Source of the DNA: Clostridia bacterium
GTDB taxonomy: Bacteria > Bacillota > Clostridia > Saccharofermentanales > UBA5734
Length of the DNA stretch: 7,167 nt
NCBI GenBank assembly: GCA_009929975.1
Contig: RZZF01000094.1
Span: 1 to 7,167, forward strand
Reading direction: 5' to 3'
Shown here: piece by piece, positions 1 through 6,422 of the stretch
How the letters are laid out: every line of letters begins with the position of its first letter
Numbering within the stretch: the first letter of the stretch is position 1
Made by a program: the position numbers and the translations under genes
Notes under the pieces: generated by a model
Told to the model about the DNA's origin: nothing
Seen by the model: the letters and a program-made list of their open reading frames with translations, nothing else
Databases searched by the model: none

Positions 1-438
1 GGCCATGATGGCCAGGGCATTGACCACGGCCGCCGCCACCTGCCCCTGGAACTGATGTCCATGTCCGACAACATGAAGTTCAGCAAACACAAAGAGGTGA
101 AAGGGCACGAATATCAGCATTACGATAATTACGATGCTATTGAAGTGCCCTTCACCGACGCAATTCCGAGCGACTATGATGGTGTTATGGGAGTTCCTAT
201 TTCTTTCTTGGATAAGTATTGTCCCGAGCAGTTTGAAATCCTAGGAATGTGTGAAAACGAGGATTTATACCAGCTGAAAACAAAGGTGTATAAGTCTACC
301 GAATGCAAGCAAGCCTACATCGATAAATTTGGAAGAACAGGGACCTACGATTTAAATGCCAGTGGAGTTATTATCATTAGTGGCTTGCGTGAGAAGGTCT
401 ATCAGCGTATTTTAATTTGCAATAAGCAGGTGAAATGA
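1..438 (+). CDS. EcoRI-family adenine-specific DNA methyltransferase, C-terminal part (5' end outside window)
   Basis: The frame is open from base 1 to the TGA at 436-438, and the protein lacks its N-terminal half, including the S-adenosylmethionine-binding and catalytic motifs, so the start lies upstream. Codons from about base 19 read [13 protein letters not shown], then [11 protein letters not shown], a region I recognise from the adenine-specific methyltransferase EcoRI family (Pfam Adenine_MT_EcoRI type). The later stretches [41 protein letters not shown] and the end YQRILI are highly characteristic of it. The ATG codons at 55 and 61 lie inside this conserved block and are not likely true starts. 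Family members methylate adenine in a short DNA target and usually accompany a restriction activity. The next gene overlaps the stop by ATGA, so the two were probably cotranslated. The first six codons (GHDGQG) do not fit the family, which may reflect a junction or the contig edge. The target sequence cannot be read from this part. Confidence 0.88.
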   Translation, partial: GHDGQGIDHGRRHLPLELMSMSDNMKFSKHKEVKGHEYQHYDNYDAIEVPFTDAIPSDYDGVMGVPISFLDKYCPEQFEILGMCENEDLYQLKTKVYKSTECKQAYIDKFGRTGTYDLNASGVIIISGLREKVYQRILICNKQVK

Positions 439-827
439 TGCACCCAACACTACAAACCGATATTACCGTTGCAGAAGTTTGCAAAGGGTTTGTGTATAAT
501 GAGCTGGAAGGGAAAGGGCTTTTCGGTCTTGCCGGGAAACTCACCATTCAACCGGAATATCAGCGTAATTACATCTACGCCAAGGAGAATAAAGAGGTTG
601 CGGTCATTGAATCCATGCTGAAAAACTATCCGCTGGGTTTGATTTATTTCAATACCGTAATCGAGAACGGCGTCAAGCGTTTTGAGGTGCTGGACGGTCA
701 ACAGCGCATTACCAGCATCGGGCGTTTCCTCACCGGGAAATACGCGATCAAGGATGCAAACGGCATGGAGCAGTATTTCTCCGGTCTGCCGAAAGAAAAG
801 CAGGAGCAAATTCTCAACACGAAGCTG

Positions 828-911
828 GAAACATTCGGCGAAAGCGAAGTGGACGACCTCGCGAGAAAGTACGAACAGGCTGAAACCAATAAACAGGAGG
901 ATAAAGAATGA
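828..911 (+). other. Orphan C-terminal coding fragment of the original gene upstream of pspA
   Basis: From about base 828 the reading frame no longer resembles DUF262. It encodes [17 protein letters not shown] and a tail rich in Glu, Lys and Gln. Codon use becomes more GC-rich, like pspA. It carries the pspA ribosome binding site and ends in an ATGA overlap with pspA, the arrangement expected of a native operon neighbour. I infer that this is the last part of whatever gene normally precedes pspA in this organism. I cannot identify that gene from 27 residues. Confidence 0.5.
895..900 (+). promoter_or_regulatory. Ribosome binding site of pspA
   Basis: AGGAGG lies seven bases before the ATG at 908, inside the tail of the preceding reading frame. 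It fixes the pspA start and implies translational coupling, because the upstream stop (909-911) overlaps that start codon. Confidence 0.85.
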
Positions 912-1588
912 GTATTCTGACAAGATTCAAGGACATTATTTCATCAAACATCAACGCGCTTCTGGACAAAGCAGAAGATCCGGGGAAAATGATTGATCAG
1001 TATCTGCGCAACCTCGCGGATGATCTGGCTGAAGTCAAAAAGGAAACCGCCGGAGTCATGGCTGAAGAAAGCCGCACACGTCGTCTCGTTGAGGAAAATG
1101 ACAAAGAAGAAGCCAAATATGAAGCGCTCGCCAAAAAAGCGCTGCTCAGCGGCAATGAGGACGACGCACGTGTCTTCCTGACCAAGAAGCAGGAGATCGG
1201 TTCAATCGGTGCCAGTCTGGAAACCGCTTATGCCTCCGCCAAGGAAAACGCTGTGCGGATGCGCCAGATGCATGACAAACTGGTTAAGGACATCAATTCA
1301 CTCAATGCCCGCCGGCAGTCAATCAAGGCAAAAGTCGCGGTTGCCAATACGCAGGAGCGCCTCAACAAGATTGGCGCGTCAGCCGAAAAGGCGCAGGGCA
1401 GCCTCAGCGCGTTCAACCGGATGGAAGAAAAAGCGGATAAAATGCTTGATGAAGCCAATGCCAGAGCTGAACTGGATTCCGCTCCGATCGATGAGGCGCA
1501 GGCTCTCGAGGACAAGTATCAGAACAGCGAGATCAACGCGACGGTTGAGGATGAACTGACCGCGATGAAAGCGAAACTGGGCCTCTGA
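908..1588 (+). CDS. pspA: PspA/IM30 (Vipp1) family membrane-stress protein
   Basis: 226 residues, the usual family length. It opens with [33 protein letters not shown]: an amphipathic N-terminal helix followed by the near-invariant AEDPxKMIDQ segment (residues 22-31), as in PspA, IM30/Vipp1 and LiaH. The rest is a long, highly charged coiled coil without signal peptide or transmembrane segment. Family members are cytoplasmic, ESCRT-III-like proteins that assemble into oligomers on the inner face of the membrane and protect it under envelope stress. The start follows AGGAGG at a seven-base spacing. No promoter of its own is visible between the broken DUF262 gene and the start, so it probably depends on transcription from upstream. 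Transcription probably ends at the stem-loop at 1637-1677. Family assignment is secure, while its exact role and regulation in this organism are inferred. Confidence 0.93.
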   Translation: MSILTRFKDIISSNINALLDKAEDPGKMIDQYLRNLADDLAEVKKETAGVMAEESRTRRLVEENDKEEAKYEALAKKALLSGNEDDARVFLTKKQEIGSIGASLETAYASAKENAVRMRQMHDKLVKDINSLNARRQSIKAKVAVANTQERLNKIGASAEKAQGSLSAFNRMEEKADKMLDEANARAELDSAPIDEAQALEDKYQNSEINATVEDELTAMKAKLGL

Positions 1589-1636
1589 GGCATCGCTTCC
1601 TCATATTCATTCGTGATATCATCATTCAGGTGAATG

Positions 1637-1677
1637 GCCTGTCGCAATCAGTCGATTCGCGGCGGGCTTTCATTTTT
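1637..1677 (+). terminator. Rho-independent terminator candidate after pspA
   Basis: GCCTGTCGC (1637-1645) pairs over nine positions, two of them G-U, with GCGGCGGGC (1659-1667). Inside it AATC (1646-1649) pairs with GATT (1654-1657) around a four-base loop, leaving C1658 bulged. TTTCATTTTT (1668-1677) follows directly. The structure lies 49 bases after the pspA stop. It also ends only 23 bases before the patatin start, so it could act as a partial terminator or attenuator for the downstream genes. Confidence 0.7.
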
Positions 1678-1700
1678 CCGCAGAACGGGAGGGATCTGTC

Positions 1701-2882
1701 ATGGCAGGAATGGCGCTGGCACTCGGTGGCGGCGGTGCAAAGGGGATCTTCCAGGTGGGAGCCTGGCAGGCGTTTCGGGAACTGGGTATTGAATTTGACG
1801 CGGTTGCCGGAACTTCGATCGGCGCTGTCAACGCCGGCCTGATGTGTGGTGCTTCTTTTGATGACGCGATCAAGATGTGGGAAAACCTGAAGATGGAGCA
1901 ATGCCTGGCGTTTTCCCAGATCCAGAGCCTCAATTCAGATGACCTGCTCAGCCTGCGCAATCTGAATCTTCTGGCCAGGGAACTGCTGCATGAAAAAAAG
2001 CTGAGCACACGTCCACTGCGTGAACTGCTTGAACGCTACATCTCGGAGACGGCTGTCCGCGAAAGTCCGCTTCAATGTGGCGTGATGACCACGCTGACGC
2101 CGTCTCTGAGAGGTTATCCTGTCTGGATTCAGGATATGGCGGAAGGCCGCCTGATTGACTATATCATGGCCAGCGCCCGCCTGCCGGGTCTCGACCCTGT
2201 GGAGATCGACGGTCAGCAATTCCTCGATGGCGGCCTGGCTGAGCATGTCCCGGTGTCCATGCTGCGCAGCCGCGGCTGGCGCCGGATCGTCGCGATCGAT
2301 CTCAATGAAAAACCGACCAGCGCTCGGGAAGTTGATGATAATACACAGCTGATCTATATCCATGACCCCGAAGATCTCGGGGGATTTCTTGATATAACGC
2401 CTGGTATCCTGCAGCGCAATCTGCGCCTGGGCTACCTGGATACCCTCAAGGCATTCGACCGCCTGAAAGGGGATCGCTTCGCTTTCTGGCCGGACGATTA
2501 CGCCCGCCTGTTGCGTGATTTCGGCTATGAAACGGTCGCCGGGCTGGAACAGGCTGGCGCCATTTACGAACTGGATCGTCTGGTGATCTATGACCATGTG
2601 AACTTTATTGAGGCGATTCGTCAGAAAAGAGCCAATTATCAGATGCTGTACCAGCAAAAACGGGCGGCTCTGCGTATTGAGCATAAGCTGCAGGCGATTC
2701 GGCGTGGCGAACTCAAGATGCTGCATCTCATGCCACCGCTGCGGCTCGCTTTTCTGATGGAAATTCTAATTGAGGGGAAGCAGCAGCAGGAAACACCAAG
2801 GCTGCCGCCCCGCCTGTTCAGCTCAATTCGTTCGGCGGCCGATGCACTGATGCTGCTGCCTGATGAGCTGCGTAACCTGTGA
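1701..2882 (+). CDS. Patatin-like phospholipase family protein
   Basis: 393 residues. The patatin fold is clear: glycine-rich oxyanion segment GGGGAKG at 9-15, nucleophile elbow GTSIG with Ser39, and the DGG motif with Asp176, giving the intact Ser-Asp dyad. Such proteins hydrolyse acyl esters of phospholipids or related lipids. There is no signal peptide, so it is probably cytoplasmic and works at the inner membrane. The catalytic domain ends near residue 200-215. The remaining part, to 393, contains DLGGFLDITPGILQRNLRLG and a helical, Arg/Lys-rich stretch (about 295-345) without recognised motifs. The start at 1701 is supported by GGGAGG at 1687-1692, eight bases upstream; the ATG at 1710 would be too far. 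The alpha/beta hydrolase follows after eight bases, suggesting one operon. I see no clear sigma-A promoter between pspA and this gene. The substrate is unknown. Confidence 0.92.
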   Translation: MAGMALALGGGGAKGIFQVGAWQAFRELGIEFDAVAGTSIGAVNAGLMCGASFDDAIKMWENLKMEQCLAFSQIQSLNSDDLLSLRNLNLLARELLHEKKLSTRPLRELLERYISETAVRESPLQCGVMTTLTPSLRGYPVWIQDMAEGRLIDYIMASARLPGLDPVEIDGQQFLDGGLAEHVPVSMLRSRGWRRIVAIDLNEKPTSAREVDDNTQLIYIHDPEDLGGFLDITPGILQRNLRLGYLDTLKAFDRLKGDRFAFWPDDYARLLRDFGYETVAGLEQAGAIYELDRLVIYDHVNFIEAIRQKRANYQMLYQQKRAALRIEHKLQAIRRGELKMLHLMPPLRLAFLMEILIEGKQQQETPRLPPRLFSSIRSAADALMLLPDELRNL

Positions 2883-2890
2883 GGTGAAGT

Positions 2891-3865
2891 GTGAAACACG
2901 GTCAATATTCTTTTCATGAGGACTTCGCTGTCGCCGGACGTTTCGCGTTCGGGCAGGTGACGATCCGTCCCTGGATGCTGCGTTTTATCAATGCGTTCGC
3001 GGCACTCACCTGCTTATTTTTCAGACCTAAGGCCGGAATCAGCCGGAAAAAATATCAAATTGCCGGGTATCAAGACGAGCCGGTTAAGATAACCGTCTAT
3101 CGCCCGGACGAGACGTATGAGCCGGTTCCATGCCTCGTGTATTGTCATGGCGGCGCTTTCATGATGCGTGAATTTGGCGCGATGCATAAAATGGCAGCCT
3201 GGTACGCGCGGCACGCCGGGATCGCGGTTGCGTTCGTCCATTATCGCCTGGCTCCTGCCTATCCATTTCCCCATGGCGTGGAAGACTGCTACAAGTCTCT
3301 GCTCTGGTGTCATGATCGGGCTGACCACCTGGGGATCGACCCACAAAGGATCGCCGTCGGCGGCGACAGTGCCGGTGGTGGTCTGGCTGCGGCTCTGGCA
3401 CTCATGGCGAGAGATCGCGGCGGACCGCCGCTTCGTCTGCAACTGCTGATTTATCCGGCGCTCGACGACCGACTGCAGACCTGGTCCAGCCGATATTTAT
3501 CCGATGTCCCGGGCTGGAATGCCCATCTGAACGCGCAGATGTGGCCGATCTATCTGGCCGACGGCGATTTTGGCCGGAGAGCCTATGCCGCGCCGGCCAG
3601 AGCGGATGATTTTTCCAATCTGCCGCCCGCCTTCATTGAAACAGAAGAATTCGACTGCCTGCGCGATGAAGGCGATGCCTACGCTGAAACACTGCGCGGC
3701 GCGAATGTACCGGTTGAACATCACCCGATGAAAGGAACCTTTCACGGATATGATTCCATCACCGGCAGCCAAGTGACCCAGGCCGCACTGGCCGCGCGCA
3801 GCCGCGCGCTCAGAGCCGCGTTTGGCTTGTCTGCTCCAGACGATGCAGCCGATGGTAATATGTGA
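2891..3865 (+). CDS. Alpha/beta hydrolase, hormone-sensitive-lipase (family IV esterase) type
   Basis: 324 residues beginning with GTG, preceded by GAGG (2881-2884) at six bases. Motifs in order: oxyanion-hole HGGAF at 86-90, YRLAP at 118-122, nucleophile GDSAGG at 158-163 with Ser160, the acid segment EFDCLRDEG with Asp255 as likely catalytic acid, and GTFHGY with His285. The triad is complete and the order is that of the HSL/family IV carboxylesterases. These cleave short- to medium-chain acyl esters, usually in the cytoplasm. The N-terminal 60 residues form a cap-like region with a hydrophobic patch (about 34-45) that could touch the membrane. It follows the patatin gene by eight bases, so the pair is probably cotranscribed and may act on successive ester bonds of lipids (inference). 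Its last 56 bases overlap the 3' end of the convergent MATE gene. The natural substrate cannot be told. Confidence 0.92.
   Translation: MKHGQYSFHEDFAVAGRFAFGQVTIRPWMLRFINAFAALTCLFFRPKAGISRKKYQIAGYQDEPVKITVYRPDETYEPVPCLVYCHGGAFMMREFGAMHKMAAWYARHAGIAVAFVHYRLAPAYPFPHGVEDCYKSLLWCHDRADHLGIDPQRIAVGGDSAGGGLAAALALMARDRGGPPLRLQLLIYPALDDRLQTWSSRYLSDVPGWNAHLNAQMWPIYLADGDFGRRAYAAPARADDFSNLPPAFIETEEFDCLRDEGDAYAETLRGANVPVEHHPMKGTFHGYDSITGSQVTQAALAARSRALRAAFGLSAPDDAADGNM
3794..3809. repeat. GC-rich hairpin at the convergent gene ends
   Basis: GCGCGC (3794-3799) and GCGCGC (3804-3809) form a perfect six-base-pair stem around the loop AGCC. It lies directly after the MATE stop codon on the minus strand and near the 3' end of the hydrolase gene on the plus strand. 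No T-run follows on either strand, so it is not a classical terminator. It might slow polymerase or stabilise the MATE mRNA end, but it could also be a by-product of GC-rich codons. Confidence 0.35.
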
Positions 3866-5168
3866 TGATCAGGATGACGGCAGCACCGGCCCAGGCACCG
3901 ACCTCTGCGTAATAGACGCCCCGTCGTCCGATCAGCAGTGGCAGGAAGAGTACGATCGAGATCCGCATGACCAGTTCAATGAATCCGGAAATCATGGGAA
4001 CGACGGTATCCCCCATTCCCTGCAGGGCCGAGCGGTAAATGTGCAGCGCGTACAGGATGAACAGCCAGATACCCATGATACGCAGGTAGTGGCTGGCAAT
4101 TTCGATCGCTTCCGCTGTTTCGGCCGGTTCACCGCTGATGAACAGACTGAGCAGACTGGATCCAAACATGAGAATCAGTACCGAAATGATGATGGCTGTG
4201 AGTATGGCCATGACCAGAGCCGCTCTCAGTCCTTTGTGAATCCGTTCAAAATTCCGTGCCCCCAGGTTCTGCCCGGTATAGGTCGACATACCGAATCCAT
4301 AGGCTGTCGCAGCCAGTTCCAGAAGGCCATACAGTTTCATTGTCGCGGTATAACCGGCAACAAAGACAACGCCGAAGGTATTGATGACCGACTGAACCAC
4401 CATACCCCCGACCGCGATGATGATGTTCTGCAAGGCAAGAGGAGAACCCAGCTTGAGGAGCTGCTTCATGATGTGCCGGTCTGGCCGCCATTCCTCCGGT
4501 ACGGCCTGCAGCTCAGGAATCTGTGACACGGCATAGAAGCAGAATGAGGCCGCGACAACCTGGGCGATCAGGGTCGCGACCGCAACACCGGTGATCCCCC
4601 ATTCCAGCCAGAGGACAAATACCAGATCCAGTGTGATGTTAAGCAGTGCGGCAATGATCATCGCGACCAGCGGGGTCCGGCTGTCTCCCAGCGCGCGCAG
4701 AATCGCGGACAGCATGTTATAAGCCGTCATCACCACGATGCCTGAAAGGATGATGTGCAGGTAGCGGGCTGAGCCATCAATGATTTCGGCCGGTGTGTTG
4801 AGCAGCCGCAGAACCGGCCGGACCAGCGGCAGACTGATCGCGGTCACAACGACGGCGATCACCATTGACAGAAGAATGGACATGGTGACGGAACGGCGCA
4901 GCAGATCGGGACGGCCGCCGCCGTAATGCTGGGAGATCAGGATGGAGAATCCATGTGTATAACCGATGACCGAACTGAGTATCAGCCAGAAGATCCAGTC
5001 TGCTGCACCAAGCGCCGCCAACGCCGACAGTCCGACAAAACGACCGACGACCAGGGTATCGACCATGGTATACATCTGCTGGAAAATATTGCCGAACATC
5101 AGCGGCATGGCAAAAGCAAAGATCAGAACCGCCGGGCGGCCCCGGGTCATATCACGAATATGGCTCAT
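3810..5168 (-). CDS. MATE family efflux transporter (DinF/NorM/MepA-like)
   Basis: 452 residues, the usual MATE length, with about twelve hydrophobic segments in two halves. Typical signatures: PLMFGNIFQQMYTMVDTLVVG at 22-42 (first helix region), ILRALGDSRTPL at 156-167 (end of the fourth helix region in the first half), YTGQNLGARNFERI at 297-310, and the second-half counterpart ALQGMGDTVVP at 381-391. MATE proteins export drugs or metabolites across the cytoplasmic membrane, driven by Na+ or H+. The start is supported by GAGGA (complement of 5175-5179), six bases upstream. It lies 33 bases after the esterase gene on the same strand, so the two are probably one transcription unit. The 3' end runs 56 bases into the convergent hydrolase gene. 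Substrate and coupling ion cannot be told from sequence. Confidence 0.94.
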   Translation of the reverse strand: MSHIRDMTRGRPAVLIFAFAMPLMFGNIFQQMYTMVDTLVVGRFVGLSALAALGAADWIFWLILSSVIGYTHGFSILISQHYGGGRPDLLRRSVTMSILLSMVIAVVVTAISLPLVRPVLRLLNTPAEIIDGSARYLHIILSGIVVMTAYNMLSAILRALGDSRTPLVAMIIAALLNITLDLVFVLWLEWGITGVAVATLIAQVVAASFCFYAVSQIPELQAVPEEWRPDRHIMKQLLKLGSPLALQNIIIAVGGMVVQSVINTFGVVFVAGYTATMKLYGLLELAATAYGFGMSTYTGQNLGARNFERIHKGLRAALVMAILTAIIISVLILMFGSSLLSLFISGEPAETAEAIEIASHYLRIMGIWLFILYALHIYRSALQGMGDTVVPMISGFIELVMRISIVLFLPLLIGRRGVYYAEVGAWAGAAVILIITYYHRLHRLEQTSQTRL

Positions 5169-5201
5169 GCGATATCCTCGTCTTGATCAGTGGATTGCCG
5201 G

Positions 5202-6287
5202 TCAGATCAGATGACGCTGCCGGAAATCGAGAAACTGCATCCAGTCCTCCGGCTTCAGAGCATGCCCGCCCGGCCGCAGATGGTAGCCGATCGAGCCTTC
5301 GTGCCAGGCCACCGGCTTCGTCGGGATGCTGCCGTCAGTGATCAGCCCGGCCTGGCCGAACCGTTCCCAGACCGGTGACGCGGCCGCGCAGCCAAGCAGC
5401 TCAGATACCGGATCGGCCCATTCATCGTCCATCGCGCTGGCCACATAGAGGAACCGCGGTGCGATCGATGCCAGAAGAAAGTGCTGGTCGAATGGCATGT
5501 CCGCTTCCTTGTCAGCATAGTCGGAATAGGCCGGACAGAACCAGTAGGGAAAGGTCTTTGTGATGTCGGCGATGCGCTCTCCTGCTTTCTCACGGGTAAT
5601 CGCGGCCCCTGAACAGCCGGAATCATTGGAAAAGACCAGACTGAACCGCGGATCATTCGCGGCGCACCACAGCGCGGTTTTGCCCAGACGCGAATGTCCG
5701 GCAACCGCGATCCGGGCGGAATTGACGCGGGAATGCGTCTGCAGCCAGTCCAGTATGCGGCTGGCGGCCCATGCCCAGTATCCGATCGCTCCGCAGCCGT
5801 CCCGGCCCCGGTTCACGGCATCATAGCAGGCTGCCAGCCCTTCACTGAGGCCATCCGGGCGATCTGGAACGATGTCTTCATAATAGAGATTGGCGATCGC
5901 GAATCCTCTTCGCAGGATGTCTTCCGCCGGCAGATAACGATCTGGAATATCCGGACTGAACGCGATATGGACAGTCAGCGGAACACGCTGGCTGCCAGCC
6001 GGCAGCAGGAGATCAAAAGGAAAGCTGAATGGTCCGGCTGGTGTCGGGACAGTCAATAAAATCCGGCTGTGCAGACCGAGGCCGTCAAATACCGGCTGAT
6101 CGGCCAGCTGATAGGATGCCTGCAGATCCAAAGGCGGATCCGGCATCAGGCCATAGACATTGCTGGCCAGCAGCTCAAGCAGATTCTGCCGTTCCCTTGT
6201 CCATTCCACTGGGTCGATTCGCTGATGTGACGGATTCAGGCAGGGCAGCTCCGGAAGTTTCCGATCATCAAGTTGTTCATACATCAT
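5202..6287 (-). CDS. CE15-like (glucuronoyl esterase-type) alpha/beta hydrolase, cytoplasmic
   Basis: 361 residues. The nucleophile elbow VAGHSRLGKTALW (Ser199 in GHSRLGK, 197-203) is the bacterial form of the G-x-S-R-x-G-K motif of carbohydrate esterase family 15 and related acetyl-xylan-esterase-like proteins. NDSGCSGAA follows with Asp222 exactly 23 residues after the serine, the spacing of the family's catalytic acid, which is usually Glu. FDQHFLLASIAPRFLYVASA, DDEWADP (287-293) and RPGGHAL with His342 complete the pattern. Known CE15 enzymes cleave ester links between glucuronic acid and lignin alcohols and are usually secreted. No signal peptide is present here, so a cytoplasmic role on an imported sugar ester or another ester is more likely (inference). 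The start at 6285-6287 has GAGG (complement of 6295-6298) at seven bases; a second in-frame ATG follows directly. It is the first gene of a unit with the MATE transporter. Confidence 0.85.
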   Translation of the reverse strand: MMYEQLDDRKLPELPCLNPSHQRIDPVEWTRERQNLLELLASNVYGLMPDPPLDLQASYQLADQPVFDGLGLHSRILLTVPTPAGPFSFPFDLLLPAGSQRVPLTVHIAFSPDIPDRYLPAEDILRRGFAIANLYYEDIVPDRPDGLSEGLAACYDAVNRGRDGCGAIGYWAWAASRILDWLQTHSRVNSARIAVAGHSRLGKTALWCAANDPRFSLVFSNDSGCSGAAITREKAGERIADITKTFPYWFCPAYSDYADKEADMPFDQHFLLASIAPRFLYVASAMDDEWADPVSELLGCAAASPVWERFGQAGLITDGSIPTKPVAWHEGSIGYHLRPGGHALKPEDWMQFLDFRQRHLI

Positions 6288-6333
6288 GCCATAACCTCAC
6301 TTTATGTCCATCCGATGTGTTGCCGGATTTTTC

Positions 6334-6348
6334 GGCTGATGATTATCA
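6334..6348. promoter_or_regulatory. Weak Fur/PerR-like operator candidate
   Basis: Compared with the 7-1-7 box TGATAATnATTATCA, the right half ATTATCA (6342-6348) is perfect and the left half (6334-6340) matches at four of seven positions. It overlaps the candidate -10 box of the esterase promoter and lies upstream of sodA, a gene type often controlled by Fur-family regulators. The match is only partial, so this is a suggestion. Confidence 0.25.
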
Positions 6349-6370
6349 TTGTACATGAAACAAATGAAAA
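6342..6370 (-). promoter_or_regulatory. Candidate sigma-A-type promoter of the esterase-MATE unit
   Basis: Read on the minus strand, TTTTCA (complement of 6365-6370, -35) and GATAAT (complement of 6342-6347, -10) are separated by 17 bases, placing the -10 box about 55 bases before the start codon. Four of six and five of six positions match the consensus. It lies in an AT-rich patch of the divergent intergenic region. Confidence 0.4.
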
Positions 6371-6422
6371 CGCCACCGGAAAACATGGAAGAGCCGCCGA
6401 CGTTCACTGTGTAACAAACCTT

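Larger units (their letters stand above)
435..911 (+). pseudogene. DUF262 (GmrSD N-terminal-type) protein, 3'-truncated and fused in frame to a foreign tail
   Basis: 158 codons. Residues 1-131 match the DUF262 N-terminal domain: IQPEYQRNY at 38-46, PLGLIYF at 66-72, and [15 protein letters not shown] at 84-98, with the hallmark DGQQR at 87-91, followed by [10 protein letters not shown] and ILNTKL. DUF262 is a ParB/Srx-like NTPase or nuclease-regulatory domain found in GmrSD-type restriction proteins. Homologues paired with EcoRI-family methyltransferases are, as I recall them, several hundred residues long and usually end in an HNH nuclease domain. Here the match stops at Leu131 (825-827). 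The remaining 27 residues (from ETFGESEV) are acidic and lysine-rich and look like the tail of another protein. No HNH motif is present. The start overlaps the methyltransferase stop (ATGA 435-438; a second in-frame ATG is at 438). The stop overlaps the pspA start (908-911). Probably non-functional as a nuclease. The alternative is a short regulatory variant. Confidence 0.8.

Noticed and set aside
435..911. Complete new anti-phage system formed by methyltransferase, DUF262 and pspA
   Set aside because: The DUF262 gene lacks its C-terminal part and ends in a foreign tail, and pspA is a general stress gene, so the adjacency is better explained by a rearrangement or assembly join.
450..923. Minus-strand open frame opposite the DUF262 remnant
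   Set aside because: It has no family resemblance, while the plus-strand frame carries the DGQQR motif and the operon overlaps.
1935..2726. Long open frame on the minus strand opposite the patatin gene
   Set aside because: It lies wholly antisense to a gene with clear catalytic motifs, its translation shows no recognised domain, and long antisense frames are common in GC-rich coding DNA.
3647..3652. GAATTC site as evidence on the methyltransferase target
   Set aside because: One site in this length is unremarkable, and the family's members need not share the EcoRI target.
3822..4526. Long open frame on the plus strand opposite the MATE gene
   Set aside because: The translation is low in hydrophobic structure and rich in Asp, Gln, Asn and His, as expected for the shadow of a membrane protein gene. 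The MATE motifs on the other strand are unambiguous.
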